DNA of 16,295 nt from Clostridia bacterium (GCA_900769475.1 CAAGGQ010000188.1:1-16295); one strand, 5' to 3'; shown: positions 5,891-14,213, counted from the first letter of the stretch. A program made the numbers and translations. Notes: a model not told the origin generated them from the letters alone.

Positions 5891-6997
5891 ATGGGGAAAA
5901 AGGCCGGGATTATTACCCACTACGACGTACACAATCACGGTGCACATTTGCAGCTGTACGCCCTTTCCAGGGTGCTGTCTGCCCTGGGCTTTGAGGCAAA
6001 GGCTTTAAGCTATACCAAAAATTACGATTTTATGGGACAGAACAGCGCAAAGAAATACAACATTTCTTTGGCTTCGGTACCGTTGTACTGTAAGTACTTG
6101 GTGCAAAAGGGGCTGGGTAGAACGCTTTACAACGTAAAGAAGCGTTCTCTGCTCAAGCAGTTTCGTATAAATCAAAAGCTGGTAGGCGAATATTATTCAC
6201 ATGCAAAGGATTTAGACCTTGTGGTTATTGGAAGCGATGAGATCTTCAGTATTGAGCCCGGGTTAAATCCCTGCTTTTTTGGAATGGGCGTTCCCTGCGG
6301 GAACGTCATTTCCTATGCAGCCAGCTTCGGCTCCACCACCCGGGAGTTTATCGACCGTATGTATGCCCGGGAGTTTGTAACCTCCGGCTTGCGTCGGGTC
6401 ACCCGATGCTCGGTCAGAGATGAAAATTCCCGTGCCATTGTGGAGGAGCTTTCCGGAGCATCCCCTTTGGTGGTGTGCGATCCCGTGCTTCTGTACGGTT
6501 ACCCCCAAGAGATTGCCCGGGCAAGGCAGTCCAAAAAGCCGACCGGTCAAAAATATATTCTGGTGTACTCCTACGATAACACGATGAACGAGGAGCAAAG
6601 CGTGTCTGCGATTCGGGCCTATGCTAAGGCCAAGGGAGCCAAGCTGTACAGTGTTGGCTTCTATCACAAGTGGTGTGATAAGAATATCAATGTGGATCCG
6701 TTGGATATCTTTGATTGGTTTGTAAACGCCGAAGAGGTTATCACGGATACTTTCCACGGCGCGGTGCTTTCCATTGTTACCAATTCCACCGTTGCGGTAA
6801 AACTGAAGGAGTCCAACCGAAACAAGCTCCTTTGGTTGCTGCGGGAATACGGACTGGAGCAACGGGTGGTGGAGAATTTCTCACAGCTGAACGAGGTGAG
6901 TGCGCAGACCATTGATTTTGCGGCAGTCAACGCTCTGGTGGACCAAAAGAGAGCGCACTCCATGAAATATCTAAAAGAGGCGATCGTTCATGATTAA
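5891..6997 (+). CDS. Polysaccharide pyruvyl transferase family protein
   Basis: A 368-residue protein of the polysaccharide pyruvyl transferase family, which attaches a pyruvate ketal from phosphoenolpyruvate to a sugar. The opening GIITHYDVHNHGAHLQLYAL is the family hallmark (more often NYGAxLQ). Further signs are VIGSDEIFS near residue 112, a SVRDENS turn, and TDTFHGAVLSI near 285-295, the GT-B-like C-terminal motif. RBS AAGAGGTG precedes the ATG, 2 nt after the previous stop. It overlaps the FrhB-like gene by 8 nt; this pair of genes commonly occurs together in glycan clusters. Other members act in cell-wall modification, so pyruvylation of this polymer is a reasonable but unproven call. 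Confidence 0.88.
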   Translation: MGKKAGIITHYDVHNHGAHLQLYALSRVLSALGFEAKALSYTKNYDFMGQNSAKKYNISLASVPLYCKYLVQKGLGRTLYNVKKRSLLKQFRINQKLVGEYYSHAKDLDLVVIGSDEIFSIEPGLNPCFFGMGVPCGNVISYAASFGSTTREFIDRMYAREFVTSGLRRVTRCSVRDENSRAIVEELSGASPLVVCDPVLLYGYPQEIARARQSKKPTGQKYILVYSYDNTMNEEQSVSAIRAYAKAKGAKLYSVGFYHKWCDKNINVDPLDIFDWFVNAEEVITDTFHGAVLSIVTNSTVAVKLKESNRNKLLWLLREYGLEQRVVENFSQLNEVSAQTIDFAAVNALVDQKRAHSMKYLKEAIVHD

Positions 6998-8174
6998 CCC
7001 AAATGAAAGAGAATGTACGGCGTGTGGCTCGTGCGTTCAAAAGTGCCCTAAGAACTGTATTTCCCTGGAAAAGGACGCCAACGGTTTTTTGCTTCCAAGA
7101 GTACAAGCCGAAAACTGCATCCACTGCGGCCTTTGTAACCGTGTTTGCCCCTTGGAACAGGAAAAGATTGCAAAAACACCTCAAAGTCGGGTGTTTGCCT
7201 GCGTTCATGAGGATCCGGAAATGCTGTCCCTCGCCACCAGCGGAGGCGTGTTTGGTGCTCTTGCCACGCACGTGCTGGAGCAGGGCGGCGTGGTGTATGG
7301 GTGTGCCTATACGGGACATTTGCAGGCAACCCACATCCGCGTAGAAACCAAGGATGCTCTGCGCAGACTGTATGGCTCCAAGTATTTGCAAAGCAACGTG
7401 GCAAACACCTTCCGGGAATGTGAAACCGATCTGAAGGCAGGAAGACGTGTGCTGTATTCCGGTACCCCTTGCCAGATCGCAGGATTGAAGCAATTCCTGC
7501 AAACAAGGTATTCCAATTTGCTCACGGTGGATATCGTTTGTCACGGTGTGGCTTCTCAGGATTATTTTGACAAATTCATTGCTTATTTGGAAGAGAAGGC
7601 GGGCGCTACCTGCACCGACTACAGCTTCCGTTCCAAGAAAAATGCGGGATGGAGTGTTGCGGGTATGGCGGATTTTCAAAAGCCCAACGGAAATCACTTT
7701 CAAAAGAAGCAATATTATTTTTCAAATTATTATTACTATCATTACCTTTCTTGCTCGGTGTATCGGGAAAGCTGCTATTCCTGCAAGTACGCGAGTTTGC
7801 AGCGGGAAGGAGATATTACATTAGGTGATTTTTGGGGGATAGAGGGCTTGTCTATTCCTCTTTCGGTTGAAAAGGGATGCTCCTTGGTATTGGCTAACAA
7901 TGCGGCGGCTGCAGATCTACTGGAACAGCTTCCTTTGGAGATGACAGAGGTTCCTATGGAAACCGCTGTGAAGCATAATCATCAGCTGTCGGCTCCCAGC
8001 CAACCTCGACTGGACCGAGAGGAATTGTTGCGCGCCCATCGGGAGGATCCGGCGGACTTGATCCAACGGAATTTCCAAAGGCGACATAAAAAGGCGATCC
8101 TGATTGGAAAAGTGAAATACAGCATTCCCGGCGGACTCAAGCGGATGCTATTAAAAATACGTTACAAGAGATAA
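6990..8174 (+). CDS. FrhB/FdhB-type iron-sulfur flavoprotein (coenzyme F420 hydrogenase beta-like)
   Basis: A 394-residue protein with two complete [4Fe-4S] ferredoxin motifs at the N-terminus: C9-C12-C15-C19 and C43-C46-C49-C53, each followed by proline. Then come the FrhB/FdhB N- and C-terminal domains, seen as YSGTPCQIAGLKQFL, DIVCHGV and REGDITLGDFWGI (about 272-284), plus extra cysteines in CSVYRESCYSCKY. In methanogens FrhB reduces F420 with FAD; bacterial copies inside polysaccharide clusters, often beside pyruvyl transferases, have no settled role. The redox centres appear intact, so an electron-transfer reaction on the glycan, a precursor or a partner protein is likely. It overlaps the pyruvyl transferase gene by 8 nt. 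Clostridia generally lack F420, so the name should not be read as its substrate. Confidence 0.88.
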   Translation: MINPNERECTACGSCVQKCPKNCISLEKDANGFLLPRVQAENCIHCGLCNRVCPLEQEKIAKTPQSRVFACVHEDPEMLSLATSGGVFGALATHVLEQGGVVYGCAYTGHLQATHIRVETKDALRRLYGSKYLQSNVANTFRECETDLKAGRRVLYSGTPCQIAGLKQFLQTRYSNLLTVDIVCHGVASQDYFDKFIAYLEEKAGATCTDYSFRSKKNAGWSVAGMADFQKPNGNHFQKKQYYFSNYYYYHYLSCSVYRESCYSCKYASLQREGDITLGDFWGIEGLSIPLSVEKGCSLVLANNAAAADLLEQLPLEMTEVPMETAVKHNHQLSAPSQPRLDREELLRAHREDPADLIQRNFQRRHKKAILIGKVKYSIPGGLKRMLLKIRYKR

Positions 8175-8203
8175 GATATACGAGAGTATATGATGGAGTG
8201 GGT

Positions 8204-9280
8204 ATGGTAATTTTGCACGTTGCTACATTACGGGATAATCCAACCAACGGCGTTTGCGTGGTGGTTCCTGAGCATATCAAGGCTCAGGGAAGGATCGAAA
8301 CGGTGGGACTTTGGAATTTGGTGGAGCATCATCCTAAGGGAGTATCCAATTGCTTCTTTTATCACAAAGGAGATTCGCTTTCTTCCTTAGCGGCGCCCTT
8401 TCACGCACCCGATCTCGTGGTGTTTCACCAGGTGTATGCTCCCGCACATCTTACCATTTCCAAGGAGCTACGCAAAAAGAAGATCCCTTACGTGATCGTT
8501 CCGCACGGCTCTTTGACTGCAGAGGCGCAAAAGCACAAACGCCTCAAAAAGATGCTGGGGAACCTTTTGTTCCGTCCTTATGTAAACGGTGCTGCGGCAA
8601 TTCAGTGTCTTTCTCAAAAGGAGCTGGAGAATTCCAGGACTGTGGCACAAAAGTTTATCGGCACCAATGGCTATGATCCCGCAGAGCGGCAGAAGCAGAC
8701 CTTTGGCACCGAAAAGGTGCGTTTCGTCTACGTTGGACGCCTGGATTACCGCATCAAGGGCCTGGATATTTTGTTGGATGCCTTTGCGTTGGTGGCAAAA
8801 TCGGAATACAAGGATCGGTGCGAGCTTTGGATCTACGGCCCCGATTATCAGGGACGTTACGCGCATATGGAGCAGATGATTGCTCAGCGCGACCTGGATC
8901 CGTTGGTTCGGTTGCATCCCCCCGTGTTTGGCGCGGAGAAGGAAGCGGTTCTTTTGGGGGGCGACGTGTTTATCCAAACCTCCCGTACCGAGGCCATGCC
9001 CATGGGAATTCTGGAGGCATTGAGCTACGGTCTTCCTTGCCTGATTACGATGGGAACCACTATGGGAGATTTTGTAAAGACCTACGATGCCGGCTGGGCT
9101 GTAGAGACCGACCCGCAGAGTGTATATGACGGCGTTGTTCGCGCCATAAACGAGCAATCGACCTTTGTCAATCGCTCGCAAGGTGCCCGCGCACTGATCG
9201 CGGAGCATTTTTCCTGGAGCAAGGTTGCAGGGGAGAGCATAGAGGTATATCGAGAGCTTGCTCGATATAAGGGGGAATAA
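8204..9280 (+). CDS. Family 4 glycosyltransferase
   Basis: A 358-residue GT-B enzyme. The N-terminal acceptor domain ends in VPHGSLT, and the donor domain starts at VRFVYVGRLDYRIKGLDILL. The GT4 E-x7-E signature is E263 to E271 in TEAMPMGILEALSYG, followed by GLPCLIT. A GTG at 8198 could add two residues, but GGAG at 8195-8198 lies 5 nt before the ATG at 8204, so the ATG is preferred. The gene starts 29 nt after the FrhB-like gene, and the polymerase gene begins directly after its stop codon. It likely adds the second or third sugar of the repeat unit. It is the last GC-richer gene before an abrupt AT-rich block. Confidence 0.92.
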   Translation: MVILHVATLRDNPTNGVCVVVPEHIKAQGRIETVGLWNLVEHHPKGVSNCFFYHKGDSLSSLAAPFHAPDLVVFHQVYAPAHLTISKELRKKKIPYVIVPHGSLTAEAQKHKRLKKMLGNLLFRPYVNGAAAIQCLSQKELENSRTVAQKFIGTNGYDPAERQKQTFGTEKVRFVYVGRLDYRIKGLDILLDAFALVAKSEYKDRCELWIYGPDYQGRYAHMEQMIAQRDLDPLVRLHPPVFGAEKEAVLLGGDVFIQTSRTEAMPMGILEALSYGLPCLITMGTTMGDFVKTYDAGWAVETDPQSVYDGVVRAINEQSTFVNRSQGARALIAEHFSWSKVAGESIEVYRELARYKGE

Positions 9281-10369
9281 ATGCTACTATATATTATATT
9301 GACCGTTGTTCTTTTGCTTGCTTTGTATGTTGCAACAACAGATTGCGGTGAGAATATTAACCTAAGAAGAAAACAGAAGTATGTTTTTAGTAGAACATTT
9401 TATAAATGGACGTTCGTTGCTTTACTTTTCTTATTTTGGTTTTTAACGGCATTTCGTGATTCAACGATAGGAAATGATACGTCTGTGTATTTATTTTACT
9501 ATAAGCAAATTGCGACTCAAGGAATTGACGAAACCCTATCGATGGAATTGGGGTATCAGTATTTTTGTCTTCTGTTATCAAATATTTCATCAAATCCGCA
9601 GCTTTTGTTGATTGTATGTTCAACTGTATGTTATGTATTGTGTGGCATATATATTTATAAATATTCAAGTAACATTTTATATTCAACAATTCTATTGTTT
9701 TGTATGGCCTTTCCTTTTTTTGCGAGCGGATTGAGGCAAGCGATTGCGATGGTTATAGTTCTGGCTGCATACGAAATGATAAAAAAACAGAAAAAAATGC
9801 TCCCCGTTCTTTTGATTTTTTTGGCAGCGTCGTTTCATATTTCGGCAATGTTGGCGCTTTTGTGGTTTGGACATAAATTTGTTCCCAAAAAACCAGTTGT
9901 GATCATTGTTTCTGCGATGCTTGTTGCCGTTTTGTCCGCTACTGGAATTTTGAACACATTACTAACCGCGATATTGCAGGAATATCAGGGTTACTTTGAG
10001 TCCGAAAATGCTGGTTCAGGATGGTTGGGGATTTCCTATTACTGTTTGAGAGCTTTGGTTTTCTATTTGTTCCTATTCATTGCTTACAAGGATACGATAA
10101 AGAAGAATTCTCTACCGGTTTTTAATTCCATTTTGTTATTGATCACCGTTTGTTTGGGATTCTCGGTAAACCTTTTTAGCCGTGCGAGTTTGTATTATCT
10201 GTTGGTTGTTGCCATCGATATTCCCAATGCATTTAATTCCGGAAAAATAAAAAATCGTAATTTTTGGATGGCTGTAATGGGAGTGATTATGTTGGCTTAT
10301 TTTATTGTGACACTGATCATCCGACCTGAATGGAATAATTTGTATCCTTATCATTTCTACTGGGAATAA
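9281..10369 (+). CDS. EpsG/Wzy-type polysaccharide polymerase
   Basis: A 362-residue, strongly hydrophobic protein with roughly nine to eleven membrane segments. Features of the EpsG family are visible: FRDSTIGNDTSVY after the first helices, ELGYQYF, a GLRQAIA segment near residue 150, and a FHISA motif. These proteins join lipid-linked repeat units on the outer face of the membrane. The ATG follows the previous TAA with no spacer, and the RBS GGGGGA overlaps the end of that gene. Composition drops sharply at its start (14/60 GC at 9661-9720), a sign of separate origin together with the flippase. Low sequence conservation in this family makes linkage prediction impossible. Confidence 0.87.
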   Translation: MLLYIILTVVLLLALYVATTDCGENINLRRKQKYVFSRTFYKWTFVALLFLFWFLTAFRDSTIGNDTSVYLFYYKQIATQGIDETLSMELGYQYFCLLLSNISSNPQLLLIVCSTVCYVLCGIYIYKYSSNILYSTILLFCMAFPFFASGLRQAIAMVIVLAAYEMIKKQKKMLPVLLIFLAASFHISAMLALLWFGHKFVPKKPVVIIVSAMLVAVLSATGILNTLLTAILQEYQGYFESENAGSGWLGISYYCLRALVFYLFLFIAYKDTIKKNSLPVFNSILLLITVCLGFSVNLFSRASLYYLLVVAIDIPNAFNSGKIKNRNFWMAVMGVIMLAYFIVTLIIRPEWNNLYPYHFYWE

Positions 10370-10593
10370 ATCGTAAACCATGCTTTATCCTGTTAGAAAA
10401 TAATTTTCGAATACAACATTGGATTGCAATCATTTAATTCAGTGTTGTATTTCAGAATTTATTAAAATGTTTTTGATAGGTTGATACTAAAACGATTCGT
10501 TATGGTTTTGCAGAGGTTTTCGTTTTCGAAATTATCTATGGATTTATAAGATGTTGATTTTCAAAATGATTTGCTGGTAACGAGAGAGAATAT
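10370..10593 (+). other. AT-rich intra-operon gap with a hairpin
   Basis: This 224-bp gap is the only long one within the operon. It contains AATACAACA (10410-10418) paired with TGTTGTATT (10443-10451), a perfect 9-bp stem over a 24-nt loop that itself contains the palindrome GATTGCAATC. Only TTCAGAATTT follows, so it is a weak terminator candidate and could be an RNA processing or pause site. I find no convincing promoter; TTGATA at 10481-10486 has no matching -10 box at 17 bp. No gene is seen. Confidence 0.5.
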
Positions 10594-11991
10594 ATGAATA
10601 ACAAATACAAAGCTCTTCTTATAGATACATTTATCTTTGCAATTGGCGGTATTGGATCAAAATTGATTCTGTTTTTTCTGGTGCCGCTGTACACCAATTA
10701 TTTATCTACGGAAGAATATGGAGTAGCCGATCTAATATTTACAGTTTCTCAATTTATTATCCCTTTTGCCTCACTTGTAATATTTGATGCCGTTGTTCGT
10801 TTTGCTCTATCCAAGAACGAAAAAAAAGAAGACGTTTTGCTGTGCAGCCTGATTGTATGGGGGCTTGGCTCAGTTTTTACCGTTCTCATAACGCCTCTTG
10901 TGGGGCTCTATGCTCCAATCGCACCGTGGAAATGGCATCTTTGTATTTACGTTATAGTCAATATTTTTATGTCAATAGAGTTCAACTACATTAAAGCAAA
11001 GGGGCAAAATAAGCTTTATTCCGTAATCTCCATACTTCAAACATTGGCAATGGCAATTTCCAATATTTTGTTCATAGTGATCGTACCGCTGGGAGTCGAT
11101 GGCTATGTTTTGGCAAATATAATTGGTAATTTGATTGCTGCCTTGGGGATCTTTTTTGGTGGACGAATTTTTCGAGATATAAAAACGGGACGCTTTTGCG
11201 GCCCCCTTATGAAACGGATGCTTCTTTTTTCGGTTCCTTTGATCCTTAACAATGTTTCCTGGTGGGCAATACATTCAGCAAATAAAGTCATTGTTGAGAT
11301 TATGCTCGGTGCATCTCTTTTGGGAATCTATACCGTTGCAACCAAAATCCCCTCTTTGATCAATGTCTTGATTTCAATTTTTCAGCAATCCTGGGGGATT
11401 TCCTCTGTAAAGGAAATCGAATCAACAAATGATTCTTCGTTTTATTCCAATATATTTGATGTATTTTCGTTTATTGCTTTTTCAATGAGTATCGGTTTGA
11501 TTCTAATTATTAAACCATTGATGTCGATTTATGTTGGAGAAGAGTTTGTAGAAGCATGGAAGTATATTCCACTTTTGTTGACAAGTGCAACGTTTTCCGC
11601 TATATCTTCCTATTTTGTATCCATTTATAGTGCATTAAAAAAATCATTAAACAATATGGTAACAACGCTTATTGGAGCGGTTGCCAATGTTGGTGTTAGT
11701 CTTGTTTTTGTTCACTATATCGGTCTTTGGGGAGCAATTCTTGGTACTTTTACAGCCTACTTCCTTCTTGGAATTGTTAGAATGATAGACGTAACACGAT
11801 ATGTCAAAATGAAAATTAACGTTGTTCGTTTTGCGGTAAATTCGGTGATTCTAATTTTAGAGGCTGTTTTGGTATCCTTGGAGATACAAATCTATCTGGT
11901 TTCTGCCGTTGCGATGGTTTTATTTTTGGTTGTTAACATAAAGTTCTTAAAAGGCTTTATAAGAAATTTTAGAGGAAATAAGGCAAAATGA
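10594..11991 (+). CDS. Wzx-type polysaccharide flippase
   Basis: A 465-residue integral membrane protein of the MOP superfamily with about 12 to 14 predicted membrane segments. The opening FIFAIGGIGSKLILFFLVPLY followed by TNYLSTEEYGVADL is the classic N-terminus of polysaccharide-transport flippases, and the loop YLSTEEYG is strongly diagnostic. It moves undecaprenyl-linked repeat units across the membrane before polymerisation. The ATG at 10594 has a weak GAGAGAG site. It overlaps the nucleotidyltransferase gene by 4 nt (ATGA). Like the polymerase gene it is AT-rich, while the next gene returns to higher GC within about 30 bp. This fits co-transfer of flippase and polymerase, whose specificities usually match. 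Confidence 0.92.
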   Translation: MNNKYKALLIDTFIFAIGGIGSKLILFFLVPLYTNYLSTEEYGVADLIFTVSQFIIPFASLVIFDAVVRFALSKNEKKEDVLLCSLIVWGLGSVFTVLITPLVGLYAPIAPWKWHLCIYVIVNIFMSIEFNYIKAKGQNKLYSVISILQTLAMAISNILFIVIVPLGVDGYVLANIIGNLIAALGIFFGGRIFRDIKTGRFCGPLMKRMLLFSVPLILNNVSWWAIHSANKVIVEIMLGASLLGIYTVATKIPSLINVLISIFQQSWGISSVKEIESTNDSSFYSNIFDVFSFIAFSMSIGLILIIKPLMSIYVGEEFVEAWKYIPLLLTSATFSAISSYFVSIYSALKKSLNNMVTTLIGAVANVGVSLVFVHYIGLWGAILGTFTAYFLLGIVRMIDVTRYVKMKINVVRFAVNSVILILEAVLVSLEIQIYLVSAVAMVLFLVVNIKFLKGFIRNFRGNKAK

Positions 11992-13136
11992 TAAAAACAA
12001 TGTTTCGCCTATTTGGTCAGGCTCTGCGGGACGGTGCCGTGCCGGAGCCTGTTGATTCCTTGGATCGGCAGGCTTGGGAAGGGCTGTATAAGCTTTCCAA
12101 AAAGCATGACCTGGCGCATCTGATCGGTGCCGCGTTGAAAACGGTGGATCTGCAGATGGAGGAAGATCTGCAGCAAGCCTTTGACCGTGCCATCAATACC
12201 GCGGTCCTTCGCTACGTTAAGATCAACTATGACATTGAGACCATGATTCGGGCGTTGGAGCATGCAAAGATCCGTTTCCTTCCTCTCAAGGGCTCGGTGA
12301 TTCGAAAATATTACAAGGAGCCCTGGCTTCGCACCAGCTGTGATATTGATTTTTTGGTGGCCGAGGCCGATTTGGAGCGTGCCAAAGAGATCTTTGTCAA
12401 CGAGCTGCATTACACCTATGAATCGGCCTGGAACTATGAGGTTTCCTTCGTGACTCCCTCCAAGACGCACATTGAGCTGCATCACGTATTGAGCGATGAC
12501 GACAACGCCATCAATGCCGTACTGGTCGAGGTGTGGGAGCGTTCCGCTCCGCGGGAGGGCTATTCGTTTTATTATGAAATGAGCGATGAGATGTATTATT
12601 TCTATCACATCGCGCATATGGTAAAGCATTTTGTGAACGGTGGCTGTGGGATCCGCCCCTTCCTGGATATCTGGGTGCTGAATCACGGTGCTCCCTTGGA
12701 TCGGGAAAAGCGGGAGGCCTTGCTTCAACGGGCAGGTTTGCTGCAATTTGCCAAGGCGGCCGAGCAGTTGGCTGACGTTTGGGTGGACGGTGCTCCTCAC
12801 ACCGCGCTGACCGAAGCCCTGGAGCAATTCATTTTGACCGGTGGCACGTACGGGACCGTGGAAAATCGGGTGGCGGTACAGCAGGTGATGACAGGAGGAA
12901 AGACCTCGTACATTTTGTCGCGGATCTTTCTGCCCTACGATCAACTGAAGCTGACCTTTCCGGCGCTGGAAAAGCGCAAATGGCTCTATCCTTTTTATCA
13001 AGTAAAGCGTTGGTTCCGCCTCTTTGGCAAGGGAAAGGCCAAGAGGTCGATGAACGAGGTGAAGACCACCTCCTCCGTGACTACTGACGAACATCGAAAG
13101 ACCACCGATCTGTTAAAGGAATTGGGAATCAAATAA
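11988..13136 (+). CDS. Nucleotidyltransferase-fold family protein (PF14907-like)
   Basis: A 382-residue soluble protein. The centre carries the family pattern L100-K101-G102 followed by RTSCDIDFLV with D119-x-D121, the metal-binding pair of a polymerase-beta-like nucleotidyltransferase, then THIELHHVL, which supplies a further acidic and His-rich strand. These match the uncharacterised nucleotidyltransferase family (NTP_transf_5), often found in surface glycan and peptide-modification clusters, with no proven reaction. The start overlaps the flippase stop (ATGA), so it is co-translated and belongs to the operon. The C-terminal tail (about 345-382) is basic then polar and likely flexible. A strong terminator begins 4 nt after the stop, so this is the last gene. 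It might modify a sugar, lipid carrier or protein with a nucleotide; that is open. Confidence 0.82.
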   Translation: MIKTMFRLFGQALRDGAVPEPVDSLDRQAWEGLYKLSKKHDLAHLIGAALKTVDLQMEEDLQQAFDRAINTAVLRYVKINYDIETMIRALEHAKIRFLPLKGSVIRKYYKEPWLRTSCDIDFLVAEADLERAKEIFVNELHYTYESAWNYEVSFVTPSKTHIELHHVLSDDDNAINAVLVEVWERSAPREGYSFYYEMSDEMYYFYHIAHMVKHFVNGGCGIRPFLDIWVLNHGAPLDREKREALLQRAGLLQFAKAAEQLADVWVDGAPHTALTEALEQFILTGGTYGTVENRVAVQQVMTGGKTSYILSRIFLPYDQLKLTFPALEKRKWLYPFYQVKRWFRLFGKGKAKRSMNEVKTTSSVTTDEHRKTTDLLKELGIK

Positions 13137-13139
13137 CCG

Positions 13140-13189
13140 AATGCCCTCGCGGAAGCCGAAAGCTCCAGCGAGGGCATTGTTCTTTTTTT
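13140..13189 (+). terminator. Strong intrinsic terminator of the polysaccharide operon
   Basis: AATGCCCTCGC (13140-13150) and GCGAGGGCATT (13168-13178) form a perfect 11-bp GC-rich stem over a 17-nt loop, followed by GTTC and seven T residues (13183-13189). It starts directly after the stop codon of the nucleotidyltransferase gene. Confidence 0.93.
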
Positions 13190-13190
13190 G

Positions 13191-13210
13191 CGGCTACGGT
13201 GCCGTTTTTT
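13191..13210 (+). terminator. Possible tandem back-up terminator
   Basis: CGGC (13191-13194) and GCCG (13201-13204) enclose TACGGT and are followed by six T residues (13205-13210). The stem is only 4 bp, so it would be a weak back-up to the terminator just before it. Confidence 0.4.
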
Positions 13211-13228
13211 CAGTAAAGATGCAAAGAA

Positions 13229-13260
13229 GAGGTGGAACTCGGTGACCGGAGAATCGCCTC
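13229..13260. repeat. Two-tier hairpin upstream of the etf promoter
   Basis: GAGGTGG (13229-13235) pairs with TCGCCTC (13254-13260) with two G-T wobbles. A symmetric AA/AA internal loop follows, then CTC-GG pairs with CC-GAG over a TGA loop with one bulged G. It lies about 90 bp before the -35 box and outside both predicted transcripts, so it may be chance or a repeat remnant. Confidence 0.3.
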
Positions 13261-13351
13261 TCGCCTTTTGCCGTCGCGCTCGCGGAGAAGCGGTTTTCAC
13301 AAAAATAGGCGGTGAAGAGGAAAATCTTTTGGATAAAAAATGAAAAAACTG

Positions 13352-13380
13352 TTGCAACCCATCCTATTTTATGATATAAT
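13352..13380 (+). promoter_or_regulatory. Promoter of the etfBA-oxidase operon
   Basis: TTGCAA (13352-13357) and TATAAT (13375-13380) are spaced by 17 bp, with TGA before the -10 box. Transcription would start near 13387, about 24 nt before the ATG at 13411. No clear operator palindrome overlaps it. Confidence 0.8.
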
Positions 13381-13410
13381 CACGTTAGCGAAAAAATTAT
13401 GGAGGAATCT

Positions 13411-14199
13411 ATGAAGCTATTGGTTTGCGTAAAACAGGTTCCGGGCTCCAACAATGTTGAGGTGGATCCCGTTACCGGTGTTTTAAAGAGAAACGGAATA
13501 CAGAGTAAGATCAATCCTTACGATTTGTACAGCATTGAAACCGCCCTTTCCCTGGTGGAAGCCTACGGCGGAAGCGTGGAGAGCATTACTATGGGGCCTC
13601 CCCAGGCTGCCGCGGTGATCAAGGAAACCGTATGCATGGGTGCCACCCACGGCACGGTGCTTTCCGACCGTAAATTTGCGGGCGCAGACGTGCTTGCTAC
13701 CGCCTACACCCTCTCTCAAGGAATTCAGAAGAGCGGAAGCTACGATCTGATCCTTTGCGGAAAGCAGACCACCGACGGTGACACCGCGCAGGTAGGTGCC
13801 GAGGTGGCCGAGTATTTGGGGATTCCCAACGTATCCAACGTGCTTTCGGTGGATGACGTACGGGACGGTCGCGTGTACGTGACTGCGGGTCTGGACGATA
13901 AAAACGTGAAGATGAGCGTGGCAATGCCTTGTCTTCTTTCTATGGATGCCGACGTCAACACGCCTCGCTTGCCCTCCTACCGCATTAAGAAGAGCTTGGG
14001 CGAGGACGCTGTGCGCTTTTTGAGCTTTGCCGATTTTGACGATCAGGATCCTTCCCATTACGGTCTGACCGGCTCGGCAACCCAGGTGGAGCGGATCTTC
14101 CCCCCCGAAAAGAACGATCAAAAGCATACCATCAGCGGTGATCCCGCGCAACAGGCAGAGGAGCTCTATGGGCTTCTGCGTGGCAAAAAATTGATTTGA
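13411..14199 (+). CDS. etfB: Electron transfer flavoprotein beta subunit
   Basis: A 262-residue EtfB/FixA protein. MKLLVCVKQVPG at the N-terminus, INPYDLYSIETAL, and the signature LILCGKQTTDGDTAQVGAE (residues 113-131) are classic and build the nucleotide-binding site. In the bifurcating group this subunit holds the FAD that exchanges electrons with NADH. An upstream in-frame ATG at 13399 would add four residues, but it overlaps the GGAGG (13401-13405) that serves the ATG at 13411 with 5-nt spacing, so the latter is the start. The etfA gene follows after 14 nt with its own GAGGAGGG site. Given the partner genes it is probably the LctB-type subunit of an electron-confurcating lactate dehydrogenase. 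The Etf assignment is very safe; the partner substrate is inferred from neighbours. Confidence 0.95.
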   Translation: MKLLVCVKQVPGSNNVEVDPVTGVLKRNGIQSKINPYDLYSIETALSLVEAYGGSVESITMGPPQAAAVIKETVCMGATHGTVLSDRKFAGADVLATAYTLSQGIQKSGSYDLILCGKQTTDGDTAQVGAEVAEYLGIPNVSNVLSVDDVRDGRVYVTAGLDDKNVKMSVAMPCLLSMDADVNTPRLPSYRIKKSLGEDAVRFLSFADFDDQDPSHYGLTGSATQVERIFPPEKNDQKHTISGDPAQQAEELYGLLRGKKLI

Positions 14200-14213
14200 G
14201 GAGGGTGTGACGT

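Noticed and set aside
10481..10509. TTGATA as a -35 box for a separate flippase promoter.
   Set aside because: The sequence at 17 bp spacing is GGTTTT, not a -10 box.
12009..13094. A 361-codon minus-strand open frame opposite the nucleotidyltransferase gene.
   Set aside because: The plus-strand protein has clear family motifs and fits the operon; the antisense translation has none and lacks a start site context.
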